This document shows positions 24,341 through 36,104 of a stretch of DNA of 64,000 nt, one piece after another. Source of the stretch: Symsagittifera roscoffensis (lineage: Eukaryota > Xenacoelomorpha > Acoela > Convolutidae); NCBI RefSeq assembly GCF_963678635.1, contig NC_087065.1, positions 73,853,345 through 73,917,344 on the forward strand. The letters are read 5' to 3'. The stretch's first letter is position 1. The number at the start of each line of letters is the position of its first letter. The notes beneath the pieces were generated by a model, which ran no database searches, was not told where the DNA came from, and was given only the letters and a program-made list of their open reading frames with translations. The position numbers and the translations under genes were made by a program.

Positions 24341-25079
24341 TAATCTGTTATCAAGAATAACCGGTTGCGTTTCAGGTAGCACAGAAATTCCCGACAAGTT
24401 TTTACTTTTTACCTTTTTTGGTTTTTTCTTTTAGTTTTTGTAATATGAATATGTTGAAAAACTTTACGAAATGAAGGTTAAAACATGAGGCACAAAATTT
24501 CTCATTACAAAAGTTTTCGCCTTTTTTTTGTAATTAACATTTTTCAAGATCTTATAAAAAAAAACACTTTATTTGCACATCGAAATCTATTTCAACACAT
24601 AAGTGTATGTCAAATATTTTCTATCAATTTATAAAAATATTATAACATCATTAGATACGCATAGTTACAATAAACAAAACAAAATTTATTACAATTATCG
24701 ATGATTACTTTTCACCTGAGAGCTTCAAGGTGGTTTATATATAAATGTTATTATATAAACTTGAAGCTTTTCCTAAAACTTTACCATGAGTTGCCACAGA
24801 GGGGTCTTCTTTAAATAATAATTCTTGAATTTTATATTTGCTTTTTTGTATGATAGTATGTTTTTAAAGTTGACTTTATCATCTGTTAGTTTGTTCAAGA
24901 TTATGACGGACTTTTAAAGAAGGAATTTTCTATGTATTGCCCATTGTATCTGTCGCATTGTTCTATGTATTGCCTATTTTTTTTATTCTCCCCCTCTACC
25001 AGGACAACCCCGCCGAATTAAACTGAACTGAATTACCATAGTAGCCGGCCTTAATGATAACTAATGTACAGATTCAGAC
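24341..25079. other. Region upstream of WDR92, no gene seen
   Basis: AT-rich, with long T runs. A TCCCCCTCTACCAGGACAACC block near 24990 stands out in base composition but matches nothing else in the window that I can see. Confidence 0.5.
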
Positions 25080-25244
25080 TTTGCTCTTGATTTTTAAAAA
25101 AGGTCAATTAAAATGGGCCCTTCCGTCATGCGACGGTACGTGCACAGGTTGGATAGGGCCGTACCAACGCTATATAAACACATCGGCAAAATTTTTTAGC
25201 GATAGTGTGAAAATTTTACATGGTTGTGAATTTTGGGGTGTAGA

Positions 25245-25478
25245 TTAACTTAAGTCTGCTGCAAACTTCTGTAAATGACCACTGGCACTGTATCTTGAGT
25301 AACACTCGGGTTCCTGGGGATTCACTGACAGACGGCAGCACGCAATGAGGACATCGATCTTGAGTCCGGGAAGTATGTGCCAGTCGGTCATATCTGGAAG
25401 TTTGACCTTGAGGAACACAAAAATACGTGGTTTTGGAATGGAGTTTTCTTTTTCAAAAATTCGAATGGAGCCTGTCAT
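25245..25478 (-). other. Short unidentified open frame, possible terminal exon
   Basis: A TTTTCAG acceptor is followed by about 20 nt and an ATG opening 77 codons (starting MTGSIRIFEK, containing TDWHILPGLKIDVLIACC and ending FAADLS). Composition is protein-like but I recognise no family. It lies in the extra segment of copy A and could be a host exon, a captured fragment or chance. Confidence 0.2.
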
Positions 25479-25621
25479 GCTCAGTTTTCTCGCGACAACT
25501 GAAAACATAAAATATAAAAGGAGAACGACCAAATTGACAATGGCGGGAAAGTGACAGAAAAACAGCGGGAAACTGCTATTCGCAATTTCCGAGATAATAA
25601 TAAAAACCACGAGAGTAGAGC

Positions 25622-25990
25622 TGTCCTATCTTGATATAGGAGACAGTGATTAAAAAAGAAGATCGGAATCTAGCTGAACCAGAGTGAGCCTTCGGTGGAA
25701 AGGTGGATAACCGAAGTGTCCCAATGGTCCAGAACCAAAACTCCATTCTTGAGATAAAACATGTTCGATTAGAACTTATTGAATCAAACTTAATTCCCCG
25801 ATCATTCTCAAGTTGCTTACTAATTTAGTTACCTCTAGTTCTCGAGTGTGCTGCTATGTAAGTACCTAATTTAGTTTTCCCGAGTGTGTTTTATGATTGT
25901 TATGTTGAGGTAAGGCGAGTTTTAGGTTGATCCATCTGAAATGGATCAAAGTTCTACTGTCTAATAAAGAGTAACTTAACGGATTGTTCC
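25622..25990 (+). repeat. LTR-like segment (tentative)
   Basis: Starts with TG and contains a perfect short hairpin (GATCCAT, 5-base loop, ATGGATC at 25930-25948) followed by a TAATAAAG polyadenylation-type signal. It has no counterpart in copy B. These are features of an LTR, but I found no second LTR, primer site or target duplication. Confidence 0.25.
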
Positions 25991-26234
25991 GACCCTGTTT
26001 TTGGGGACGTTAGTATGGGGACGTTCTTATTTTCTAGAGTGGGGGGATATTTTGGTAGTGGCCTTTAAGCTGTAACGGGTCTTAAGCGAACCGAATTGGC
26101 TCCGACCGTTTTGAGGTAGAAAAACACAAGAGATAGTGTCCCTGACTCTTGAGCCAATGGTTATAGGGCCTATTTTTCTTAAGCCTCATATGTGACCGAA
26201 GTAGGCGACTGTTACAGCATCAAGATATTGTCAA

Positions 26235-28960
26235 TTAAAATTTACCCTCTTCGATTATAGCGCAGATAGAATTGTCTATGTTGGATGTATTTTTAATACT
26301 TTTGCACCCCCTAAGGCAGAGGATTGCAGTCCTCAGAAGTGCAAAACTTATTTTTGTTCTTATAATGTTTATTGTGTCCGAGTATGATTCGTTCCGTTTC
26401 TCGCTTAGTTTCTCTGCTAGTTTCTGAATGGTTTTTGTAGAGCCTGGTGCTGCTCCCCCAGTACACGCAAAAAATAGTGGAACAAAGCTGCTGTGTTCCA
26501 CATCCAGAATTCTTTGTTGGTATTTTAATGTTTTGACACTCTCATAATAGTTGTAGGCGTCAGATATAATTTTAGGGCAGGATTTAGCATGGGGATTGGA
26601 AACTTTTACATCGAAAACGGTTCGGCTGAATCGGCCTCCCCAGAGTCCATTTGCTTTGATGTCAAGTCGAGGGTCATCTTCAGTAGTGGTTGTTTTGTTG
26701 TGAAAGCTTACGGCTCTATTTCAACATCATGGCATACTTCGTCCAGGAGTGTCGCAAAGGTATCGGGAATTTCATTATGTCTTAGGTGAGTGTATCCATC
26801 TTTGGGACAGTGTAGAGAGTAGGTCAGTGTGAACGCTTGTCCACATGGGCATGTAAGTGGATTGTTTGGTGGTTCCCATCCATATCTCTGTAATCAATCT
26901 TTAAACTCTGATTTGTTGAGAGAAACATTGTATTTTTTCAGGGTAGCACGCTTAGCCAATTCGTTGCTCCTTTCTGTGACGCTAGACTTTTTTTTTCTGA
27001 TGAGCAATTTCCGATTTGAGAGTGTGACGTTCTGTCTCTCAGTTCTTATATTTCTATTTATCAGAGTTTGTTCCGTTTCAGCTAATTCTGGATCATTGTT
27101 TTCTAACGGATCACAAATGGTTTGTGACCACTCATAATTTCTTGAAAAACCGTGTTGATGAGGAGGTCTAATTCTCCCATTCTAAGTATTAGTGCAAAAA
27201 GGTTTCAATTTTCATCGGTTATATGGTCTTTACCAGTAATACTAGGAAGTAGCTGCTGTCTTACGTTTTTCTCAATTTCATCCATTTTCTTGAATGCTTC
27301 CGGAGTTGTTCTGGTTAGAAAGCTTAATTCACTTTGAACTTCCTTCGTGTGATTACGCATTTTGTGGTGATGTTTTGGCTATTTTGGAAAACTTTTCAGT
27401 TAGGGTAGCTGTCTTTTCATTTTCGCTTTCCATGTATTTATCGCCTGCTTCGATTTATCATGCATTTATCAACAGTGTTATTGACATACAGATTCGAGGG
27501 ATATCTATTTGAGTTGCCCAGCGCATGATGTAGTGCCAGACAAAGGATAACTACTTTTTTTAAAGCAAATTCTCTTTGAGCGAGTTGAAGGCATTTTCTG
27601 CATCAATAAGTAGTATGGCGTCCGTTTCCGGTTTCTCAAACTCGTTCCTCAAGCTATGGATAGCTTATTCGATTCCACTTTTCTGGCCTAGGCAGATTTG
27701 GAATTTTTTTCCGAAAATTTTAAGGTCTGATTTTATACATTGGTTGATTTTTTTGCCAATTAATCTTCTCAGAGCCTCGCCTATACCAATGGCCCATACC
27801 CCTGGATTTTTGCAGGCGTTAGGTTGTACGCCGTTAGGTTTTCATGGGGGAGAACTCCACTTGCTATTGTATAGGATAGCTTAGCAATGGTTTTGCAAAG
27901 CTCAATGGATGCCTGGTTGAAGTGAGTTATTATCTTTCTCCATTCGCACGCATCAAGACCTGAAGGATCGTGGTTTCCCTGCGTTTTCAGGGTTGATTTT
28001 CGAAGTGTCTTAGCGTTTATTTGTTCGAATGTAGAGGGGTGGGATGGCATTGTGTCTTCACTTATTTCATTTGTATAGTTAGTGTTTGCTGTTTTGGCTT
28101 GGGGCGTTTTTTTTTTTCAGGATACTAAGGACTGTTTTTCCTTCAATGACTCGGTTTAGGGGAAGTAATCCTTTTATTTTCTCGTCTGAAATGTAGCCAA
28201 TGGCAGTAGATAATTTGCCTGTACTCATTAGTTTAACTTCCTAGTTTACCTTGGAGTTCTTTTGTTTGGGATGTCTATTTTGGAGAGCTTTCGCTTCAGT
28301 AAAAAGATCTTCTAATAGGCCTTGCTTCCATAAAATTATGAGGCGGCTTAGTGTTTTAGAATTTGGTCCGTTTGTTTCGGATTTAGTTTTGGGGAGCAGC
28401 AGATGTGGGAGAATCATTGCCGCTTTCATTGCCACTTTAGAATTTGGTGTTTCTTCTACTAATGACAACAGCTGCTGGTTCAGTAATTCTATGAATTGGA
28501 AGTCGGGCTTGTTTTTGCTTAGAATTATGAAGCGCGGTTTCCAGTTAACGACATTTTTATGTATGTCGTTTATTTTAATTTCAAGTTCTTGGTCGATTAG
28601 TTTCCAGGGGTCGAAGGGGGCTGTAGTCATTGCTGGGGTCGATGGATAAGATTGTGTTGCATTGGGCAGTACGTTTGTTTCAGGTGTTGCCGGTGATGTT
28701 TCTTTTTGAGTTGTTGTGATTGGGACTGTGCTTGTTGGTTTGTTGGGGGAGTTGGGCTCTTTTGCAAAGTTCTCGAGGGTGCATTGTATGCAGGAGAACC
28801 CATCGTAATAAAATTATAAAATTTGCTGCTCTGTAGCCCGCTACATGAGACATGGATGTAAGCTTTGCAAATGACACATCATATGCCTCTTTTACGGAGG
28901 TGGCGTTTGCACATATGGCAGTGCGTTTGATGGGCCCTAATTTGGCAGCGAGGAGGTAAA
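26235..28960 (-). pseudogene. Reverse-transcriptase polyprotein remnant, copy A
   Basis: From the N-terminus: a C-x2-C...C-x2-C...H-x3-C zinc finger (CHMCKRH and AYIHVSC, with one Trp position replaced by a stop), a linker rich in Gln, Thr and Pro, a long uninterrupted stretch at 28630-28241 (starts MTTAPFDPWKLIDQELEIKI), a worn RT core, and a C-terminal conserved block at 26501-26235 containing LFFACTGGAAPGSTK and ISFALLRTAILCLRGCK. Stops and frameshifts occur throughout the RT core. The family resembles invertebrate RT frames with the TTQGDPLAMAM signature seen in copy B. I cannot assign a named clade and see no endonuclease. Confidence 0.6.
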
Positions 28961-29265
28961 ATTATAATGAATATATATAAGTTAGTTGAACAAGCAATAA
29001 ATTGAAAATTTTCTTACCATAAAAAGAAAAATTAATAACATCTTTACAAAAATTATTAGGACCAAAAATAACGTTTAGATTGGGGGAAATAATTTGGATT
29101 CTTCAACGCTAAAGTGTATTAAAAAGGTGAAACAAAGAGTTATTTAGAGCACCAAGTTTTCTGTTTATGAAGTGCTTATTTGCAGAGAGGATGGTTTTGG
29201 GGTTAATTAGCACATTTGGGTTGAACTTATGAATTATCAAATTCCTTAAAAATCTCCAATCATTA

Positions 29266-29794
29266 GCAAAGTCGGAAACCGTAGATGAATTATCATCAAA
29301 TCCGGTTAATTTAGTAACACAGTTCAGTTTCTGCGAGGGGTAGCGCGAGGCAGTAGCGGCAAGGTCGGCTAGCTTTGCACCTCTGTACGAGTGAACCGTG
29401 GCTCCGACATCTTTGGAGCTGCACTACTTGATCCTTGAGGTTCCTATTACCAATTTCCTGCTCCACTTGGGTAGCCACTTCGGCCTGTACTTTGGCACGG
29501 ACATTCACTAAACAGGGTACAGAAGAAGCAAAACAAGAGAAAAAAAAAGATTGTAAAATGGATTGTAGAGAAATGGTTTTAAAAACAAAACAAAAAAGAA
29601 ATGAAAACCGATAACAACCCGGTTTTTCACGGGTGGAGGTTCCGGTGGGGATGGCCGGATAGAAGAGAGTATCGCGGCTTGATGAGCCTGTTTCTAAAAT
29701 CCCGTACCGGGCCTTCTTCTCACAAGCGTACCATTATGAGCGTATCATATCACATGAAACTATTTAAAAAGCTTATCACAACAATTAGGCTAAA
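29266..29794. other. Spacer between the two inverted RT-element copies
   Basis: Unique to neither arm. On the minus strand a CCCTGTTTAG acceptor at about 29510 opens a 65-codon frame (29311-29508) with EVATQVEQEIGNRNLKDQ, a coiled-coil-like stretch. On the plus strand 29601-29837 is open but unrecognised. It may hold a captured exon or the element's promoter. Confidence 0.4.
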
Positions 29795-32745
29795 TTGGAG
29801 ATTTTTAATGAATTTACTTATTCCTAAGTTTGAATAAAATAAACTTATTATCCCCAAAACCATCCTTTCTGCAAATAATCACTTCATAAATAGAAAATCT
29901 GGTGCTCTTAATAATTTTTTGATTACCCTTATCGATACATTTCATTACTCAAAAGCCTGAGCCTTTTCCCCCAATCTAATTGGTAAGTTCAGTGCAAATA
30001 TGTTTTGCAAAGATGATATTCTTTTTTCTATCTGTGGTAATAAGATTATCAGCTATTGCTCGCTCAGCTAACTTGTATATACTCACCAAAAATTTACCCT
30101 CCTCAATGCCAAATTATGGCCGATCGATTGCGTTGCCTGATTTGCAATTGGCACCTCCAAAAAGGAGGTATTTGGTGTTTCAATTGCAACGCATACATCC
30201 ACGTATCATGTATCGAGCTGCAGAACAGCAAGTTTAATTACATTGGGTTACCTGCATACAATATAACCCCAAGTACTTTGCAGACGGGACTAACTCTACC
30301 AACAGACCACCAACCACAGCCCCCATCAAAACTCAAGACAAAACATCACCGGCAACATCCGAAAAAAGTAATGCCCAACGCAACACAATCTAACTTATCG
30401 CCCCCAGTAATAAATACAGTCCCCTCTGACCCCTAAAAACTTATCGACCAAGATCTTGAAATTCGATTAAACGACATATAAAAAAATCGGAAACCGCACT
30501 TCAAAGTTCTAAGCAAGAACAAGTCCAGTTACGAATTCTCAGTATTACTGCAACAGCAGCTGTGGTCATTAGTAGAAAAAAAACAGTGTCTAACGTCACA
30601 AGGAAAACAGCAATGATTCTCCCTCATCTGCTGTTCCCAGAACTAAATCAGAAACAAATGACCCACTTCCAAAATTGTGAGCCGCCGCATAATTTTTTTG
30701 GAAACCAGGCTTTTTAGACAAATATTTCATTGAAACGAAAGCTCCTCAAACAAATTAGACATCCAAAGCGGAAGAAATTTGAAGAAAACGAGGAAGTTAA
30801 ACAGTTTGATAAACTAATGAGTTCAGGAAAAATATCTGCCGCCATTCGCTGCCTTTCAGACAGGAAAACAAAAAGAGTATAGCTTATTAGTATAGGCGAG
30901 GTCCTTAGGCAAAAAATTAGCAGAACAATCAGCAGATGTATAAAAAAACAGTCTTTAAAAAGGTCGGAAAACAAATTCCAATTCTGTATGCCAGAAATGT
31001 GGAATCAAATACTGTATCCACAGCTTGAGGATCGAGTTTGAGAAACTGGAAACGGAAGCCATTCTATTTATTGTTGCAGAAAATGCCTTCAACTCGCTCA
31101 ATAGAGAACTTGCTTTAAAAAAATGAAGAAGTCTTTTGTCTGGCACTACAACATGAGCTGGTCAGTTCATATAAACATCCCTCAAAATATATGCCGACAA
31201 CACGGTTTTGACATCTATCGAAGTCACAACGCAAGGCGATCCCCTCGCAATGGCTATGTTCGGAATAGGAATAATTCTACTGATCGAGTTTTTGCAAAAA
31301 TCAAATTCACCCAAAATCGGCACGCAGACGACGGAAGCGCTGCAAGTGATCTTAAGTGTCTCCGTGCAATACTCGACAACCTGGATGTGCACGGAAAGGC
31401 ATTCGACTACAATGTGAAGCCTTCTAGGTGTCAACCCAAAACAAAGGAAAACCGTCGGGAATGCGCCTTAAAGACATTCGAGGAACAAATACTAAAATGA
31501 CAGCTGGTTTTAGAGTCCTTGAATCGGTTATGAGAACACCATGAGCATGCGATAAATAAATGGAAAGCGAAGTTGAAAAGACAACTAGTCTAGCAAAAAA
31601 TTATTTCAAAATTGCTTAAAAAATACCACAAGTTGTGTTTTCCTGCTACACAAAGGGATTTCAAAGTAAATTAGGCCTCCGAACCGGAATCGGAACAACT
31701 CCGGAAGCATTTTAAAAAATGAACGAAATTGAGAAAAACGCAAGACAGCAGCTACTTCCGAGTATTACTGGTGAAAACCATATAGCCAAAAAAGCCAAAG
31801 TTATGATAAATTATTCATCAGAAAAAAGCTAACGATAGTTCTAGCAACACAGAAAGAAGCATCAAACTGAACTGGGTACGCGTGCTACACTTAAAGTACA
31901 ATTTTCTCTCAACAAATCAGAGTTCAAAGAAGGTTTACATCAGAGATATGGATGGAACTACCAAACAATCCGCATACATACCCATATGGATAACCGTTTA
32001 CACTGGCTTAATCTCTATCCTGGCCCCAAAGATACACTCACTTAAGACATGATGGAACTTATGATATCTTTGCGGCACTCCTGGATGAAGCATGCCATGA
32101 TGTTGAGATAGAGCCGAAACTCAATCGTCAATCGATGGAAGGCGAAAGCTTTCACAACAAAACAATCACTAATGAAGATGACGCTCTACTTGACATCAAG
32201 GTGAATGGACTATGGAGAGGTCGGTTCAGTCAAACAATTGTCGATGCAAAAACTTTCAACATCCATGCTAAATCATGCCCTGAAACTATATCTGACGCCA
32301 ATAAATATTGTGAGTGTCGAGACATAAAAATACCAACAAAGATTTCTGGATGTGGAACACAGCAGTTTTGTTCCACTAATTTTTGGGTTTACTGGAGCCG
32401 TTCAGAAAATATCAGAGATAGATATTCAGCAAAAAGGGGAACGAATCATACACTGACACAACAAAGTTTGTAGGAAACAAAATATGTTTGGCACTTCTGA
32501 GGAGTGAAACCTTCTGCCTCAGGGGGTGCAAAAAACATAACAACACATACAACATAGACAACTCCATCAGTGCTATAATCAAAGAGGACAGATTTTATTT
32601 GACGATTCTCTGGATGCTTTAAAAATAATTTGATTTATTCACAAAATTTTGCCAATGTGATTAAATAGCGTTGATATTGACCTATCCAACCTGTGCACGG
32701 AATGTCGTATGACGGAAAGAGTCATTTTAATTGACTCCTTTTTTA
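29795..32745 (+). mobile_element. Zinc-finger/reverse-transcriptase retroelement, copy B (decayed)
   Basis: Plus-strand counterpart of copy A. It starts with AAATTGGAGATTTTTAATGA, has the CCCCAAAACCATCCTTTCTG and CCCCCAATCTAATTGG blocks, the zinc-finger frame at 30115-30436, the RT core and a 3' block CCTATCCAACCTGTGCACGG near 32680-32700. The 5' ends of the two copies face each other. No poly(A), LTR or target duplication could be defined. Confidence 0.65.
30116..32620 (+). pseudogene. Zinc finger plus reverse transcriptase, copy B
   Basis: The first segment (to 30436) is open and begins MADRLRCLICNWHLQKGG, with a C-x2-C...C-x2-C-x4-H-x3-C finger. The reading frame then breaks repeatedly. 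RT signatures are clear: TTQGDPLAMAMFGIG at about 31223-31270 (fingers/palm motif region), ADDGSAASDLKCLRAIL near 31328-31380 (catalytic Asp pair) and FDYNVKPSRC at 31400-31430. The end matches the copy A C-terminal block (LRSETFCLRGCK, then the counterpart of SICAIIEEGKF at ~32565-32600). Inactive because of multiple stops and shifts. Confidence 0.65.
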
Positions 32746-34161
32746 TTTCAACGCATCACACAAATAATTTTACAAAGAAAATGGTTTTAGAAAAAAAATT
32801 ACACGTCGAATTAATTTTTGGATTGTTACGACAATGATTAGGCCTTTGCTTTCAGGAAAACTATAGGAACACTTAGCGAAGGAAACTGTCTGAATACCTA
32901 GGTGTTGGATTTTACTTAGAATTTGTTCCGGTATACTACGTATTCGTACACCGCGTTGCTTTTGATCTGAAAGTACACTGGATAAAACACGGAAGTCCAC
33001 GCGAGCAAATGCGAGCTGATTTACTTACCGTTAAAAACGTTCTAAATTTTCCGTAAATCGCAGATATATATCAAAGCAAAGTCCATTTCCTAAGGATTTT
33101 TAATCGCATTAAAGGAAGGTCTCGTACCTTTCTAATCTCTGCAAAGATAATTTAAGAATGTCAATTCAGACGTTTTTGCCCATTTCATGCATCCTCATTA
33201 ACTTATATGAAAGTATTAGAAAATGATTAATGCAGAAAATCAAAATATTTGAATTATCACATCAACAAATTTCACCGAACAAAGTCAAACAACTATTAAT
33301 TCGTGATAAATGTCATCATTATGTTTAACATTTCTTTCTCATTACTTTTTAATTTTTTATTTTAACTTTCCATTTTGCGAATTTTTTTTAGCGAAAAAGT
33401 CAGTTTACATTACGAGGCAAAACACTTCGAACTGGATAGGCGCACAGTTGTGTGTCTGTATGTTCCTCAATTTCATAGACAAGACTTCAAACATGCAAAA
33501 ACTGTTGTCGGAACAATCAAAGGAAATGAAAATTCGAAAAACGAACAAAAGAATCGTCCATCTTGCGGTCTCCACTTAAAATTGACAAAAAGCCGTTTTC
33601 TTTTATTTTAAAGTTTTTTCTTAGCTATGTTAATTCAAAGACCACAGTTTTAGGGTCAACTCTCTGCTCCAAAATTTCTCGCAGGTGTTTAATTTAGGTC
33701 TTTCCTGTCATACGTGAAAAGTTTCTAGCGTAAATAAATTTTGGGTATTGCCTGTTTGACCTATAGTTTCTGATTTTAACCCAGGCCTACCACCATCTGT
33801 ATCACACCTTGCAGTTGCTGTCTCACCGGTTTATGCTCCGTACAGTGTTCCACGGTCCTCTTTGTAAATTGTCTTCCCGTTAAGCTACTATAGGTGGAGT
33901 TATATCCATAACGGTTAAGCTCATAAACCACTCAAGACCTCAGCTTACGTTCAAAGGGCTTTGGGGTTTTTCAGGAAAGGCAAACGTAAGTTCAACTTTA
34001 TTTATTTTTGAAAATAGTTTGAGCTCCAGTCTTTTGCCGTAATTTGGATGCCTGTAATTGCCATGGGTTTTCTGGATACTGTAACTTTAGAATGTGAGGT
34101 GCCTCTTTCCGCGATGTCTCTTCTTTCTGATTCTGTGCAAAAATAATCTTTCAATAAAAGT
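32746..34161. other. Non-coding stretch between RT copy B and the Polinton
   Basis: AT-rich with no gene recognised. Open frames at 32770-33000 (minus) and 33310-33611 (plus) lack domains. The more GC-balanced part at 33780-33960 has no match elsewhere in the window that I can find. Confidence 0.5.
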
Positions 34162-34410
34162 AGTAGAAGAGTGAGCAGAAGCGGTGGTGAGGAATGGGTG
34201 GTGACCCTTATGTATTAAGAGCATCCGGTCACCAACCTATGTATTAAGATAAGGAACGGTTTTCCTATATATTAAGATAGGGAATACGTTTGCTAATTAA
34301 GATGTTTGCGTTTCTTAGCTATTTTATACAATTTGTGATATGTAAGGGCTAGCTTGTCTTACAAAACTTCGGTATGGTAAGTTTTAGATGGTAAGTTTTG
34401 GAAAATTTTT
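34162..34410 (+). repeat. Left Polinton terminal inverted repeat
   Basis: The outer 20 bases match the right end exactly. Inside are copies of a ~28 bp tandem unit, TATGTATTAAGATAAGGAA then CGGTTTTCC, and a TAATTAAGATG block; GGTAAGTTTTAGATGGTAAG near 34376-34396 has its counterpart in the other TIR. The left TIR carries extra sequence relative to the right one. Confidence 0.85.
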
Positions 34411-34942
34411 TGAAAAATTGTGAAGTTTTTAAATTTTAAATTTTATTTGCAAATATTTTTTCAGCCTGAAAAAACCTTTTATCACTTTGTCTTGAAGCTT
34501 TCAAATTTTTTTTAAAAGTTTTTGAAATTTTCCGAAAATTATCCTCCAAATTTGTTAATTGCTGTACACCGGTAAAATATTGCACTGAAAAAGATCTAGT
34601 ATATTATTCTTTTTGTGTCTGATTTTTTTGTAGGAAAATTTTCTATCTTTCTCAGAGTAAACTTTCAGGAAGATTTACCAAATTACTAGAAGTTGGTTAC
34701 AATTTTCGTAAATTTATCTACTCTATCGTTAATTTTTTCAATTGGAGGACTACAACACCCATATTCCAATATCTTTATCTTTGTTTTTCACCAAAAGGTT
34801 AGTTGCTGAAAAGCTTTTTGTAAAAACAAACTAAGGAATTTAAAGAGTTAAATTACATAAATAAGTAAAACATTTCACTACATCGTATAGTAAATTTACT
34901 GCAAAAATATTCATACTTTTTCGAGAAATGGTTTTTCTTGTC

Positions 34943-35161
34943 CTACGCTTGGGTTTCTTTTTTCCACCTGCCAACTGTTTTTGTTCCAACACCTTTTGCA
35001 ACTGTTTTGACTTTTTTTCGTCCACTGAAAACTTCTCCAATCTGTAGAGCAGCAATTTCAAATGAATCTGCTCCAGTTTTTTTTGCAGCTGGGACTATAT
35101 ATATGTTAATAAAGGGAATTGCAGTTCTCCCAAGAGTTTGTGCAAGAGCACCAAAACTTCT
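34943..35161 (-). pseudogene. Small basic Ala/Gly/Lys-rich Polinton frame
   Basis: About 70 codons on the minus strand with a hydrophobic helix-prone part (IPFINIYIVPAAKKTGADS) followed by a basic tail (GRKKVKTVAKGVGTK). A stop sits at its upstream edge. Size, basic character and place next to the structural-type frame suggest a small virion or DNA-binding protein. Function is not established. Confidence 0.4.
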
Positions 35162-35279
35162 TCAACGCTGTCTTGCGTGTCCACAAAAAATAGGAAAATT
35201 AGCTGAACTTTGAGCAACCATTTCGTATGAAGCTTAAATCAAAAATGATTATCCGAAATTTTGCCAAACAAGAGAACAG

Positions 35280-36030
35280 CTAGTGTACTTCCCACGGACA
35301 CAAAAGGAATTTTTCACCTGTAGTATCCCTTAGTTCTATTTTTATGCTGTGGAAAGAGTTTTTCAATAAATTTTTAAATTGTAGATTAGTAAAGGATTGA
35401 TAATTCATTACTGTCCTGAAAATATAATGTCTCCATTTTTTACTTTCGAAATGAAAGGAATACACGAAATAAAGGAACTTTTGTAACACCTACTATATTT
35501 TATTCTTTAATACCACTATAAACTATTAGGGAATGTATCCTTATAATGCCGTAGGAAGACTGAAGATAATGTGGACCCTTTCCTTTCATTTTAACCCATG
35601 TCTGATTTTTTTCTGAATCACAGCCAATAATGTGACTCAAATCAGCACTTTGAATTATAAACACTGATTGATCCTCAGGTACATGAATGGCAGTTTTTTG
35701 TGTAATTTTATCTACTGATACATAAATTCCGTTATATTCATATTTTTGTGCGCCTATACGTTTTCGAGCGTTGTCATTCATGGCTAAAACTATATCACGA
35801 ATACTTGGATACAATCCAGGTTCATTATGCATCGGTCGAATCTTTCTTTTTTGCTCAGGACTTTTTTGCCCATCTATGAATGTAAATTTTCCCTCAGTAA
35901 CGTTTTGGTACAATGATGGATACGATATTTCTGAAATAGCAACCTCCCATTCTCCTATAAGATGTAATTGTTCCGGTAGTAAATTTGTAAAAGAAATAAG
36001 ACTATTTTTCGGATAACAATTAAAAAAAGC
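35280..36030 (-). pseudogene. Polinton structural-type frame, frameshifted
   Basis: A long minus-strand frame runs from about 36030 to 35500 (includes LIGEWEVAISEISYPSLYQN and the later LYPSIRDIVLAMN), then shifts frame to a C-terminal piece at 35489-35280 with LLKNSFHSIKIELRDTTGEK. Beta-rich composition and position between integrase and the small basic frame suit a virion component such as a minor capsid protein. This is inference from context, and I see no catalytic motif. Confidence 0.4.
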
Positions 36031-36104
36031 ATAAGAAACTCGCTCAATAGTAAAAGAATCTGTGACAACTGATCGATAGATTCGATTTAAAAAATGATTT
36101 ACCT

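Larger units (their letters stand above)
25080..29265 (-). mobile_element. Zinc-finger/reverse-transcriptase retroelement, copy A (decayed, inverted relative to copy B)
   Basis: Read on the minus strand, blocks occur in the same order as in copy B on the plus strand: a 5' block with GATTGGAGATTTTTAAGGAA, an untranslated block with CCCCAAAACCATCCTCTCTG, a zinc-finger frame, the RT frame, a C-terminal block ending ICAIIEEGKF, and a 3' block around CCTATCCAACCTGTGCACG (25125-25165). Divergence between copies is substantial (my estimate is 70-75% identity in aligned blocks) and both are full of stops. About 1 kb of extra sequence (roughly 25230-26190) interrupts copy A between the end of the RT frame and the 3' block. 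Confidence 0.65.

Noticed and set aside
27152-28649. Plus-strand frames across RT copy A
   Set aside because: Antisense of the decayed RT frame. They are hydrophobic and without domains.
34151-34161. Imperfect target duplication TAAAA at both Polinton edges
   Set aside because: The bases are AT-rich and not placed directly against both termini at 6 bp, so chance cannot be excluded.
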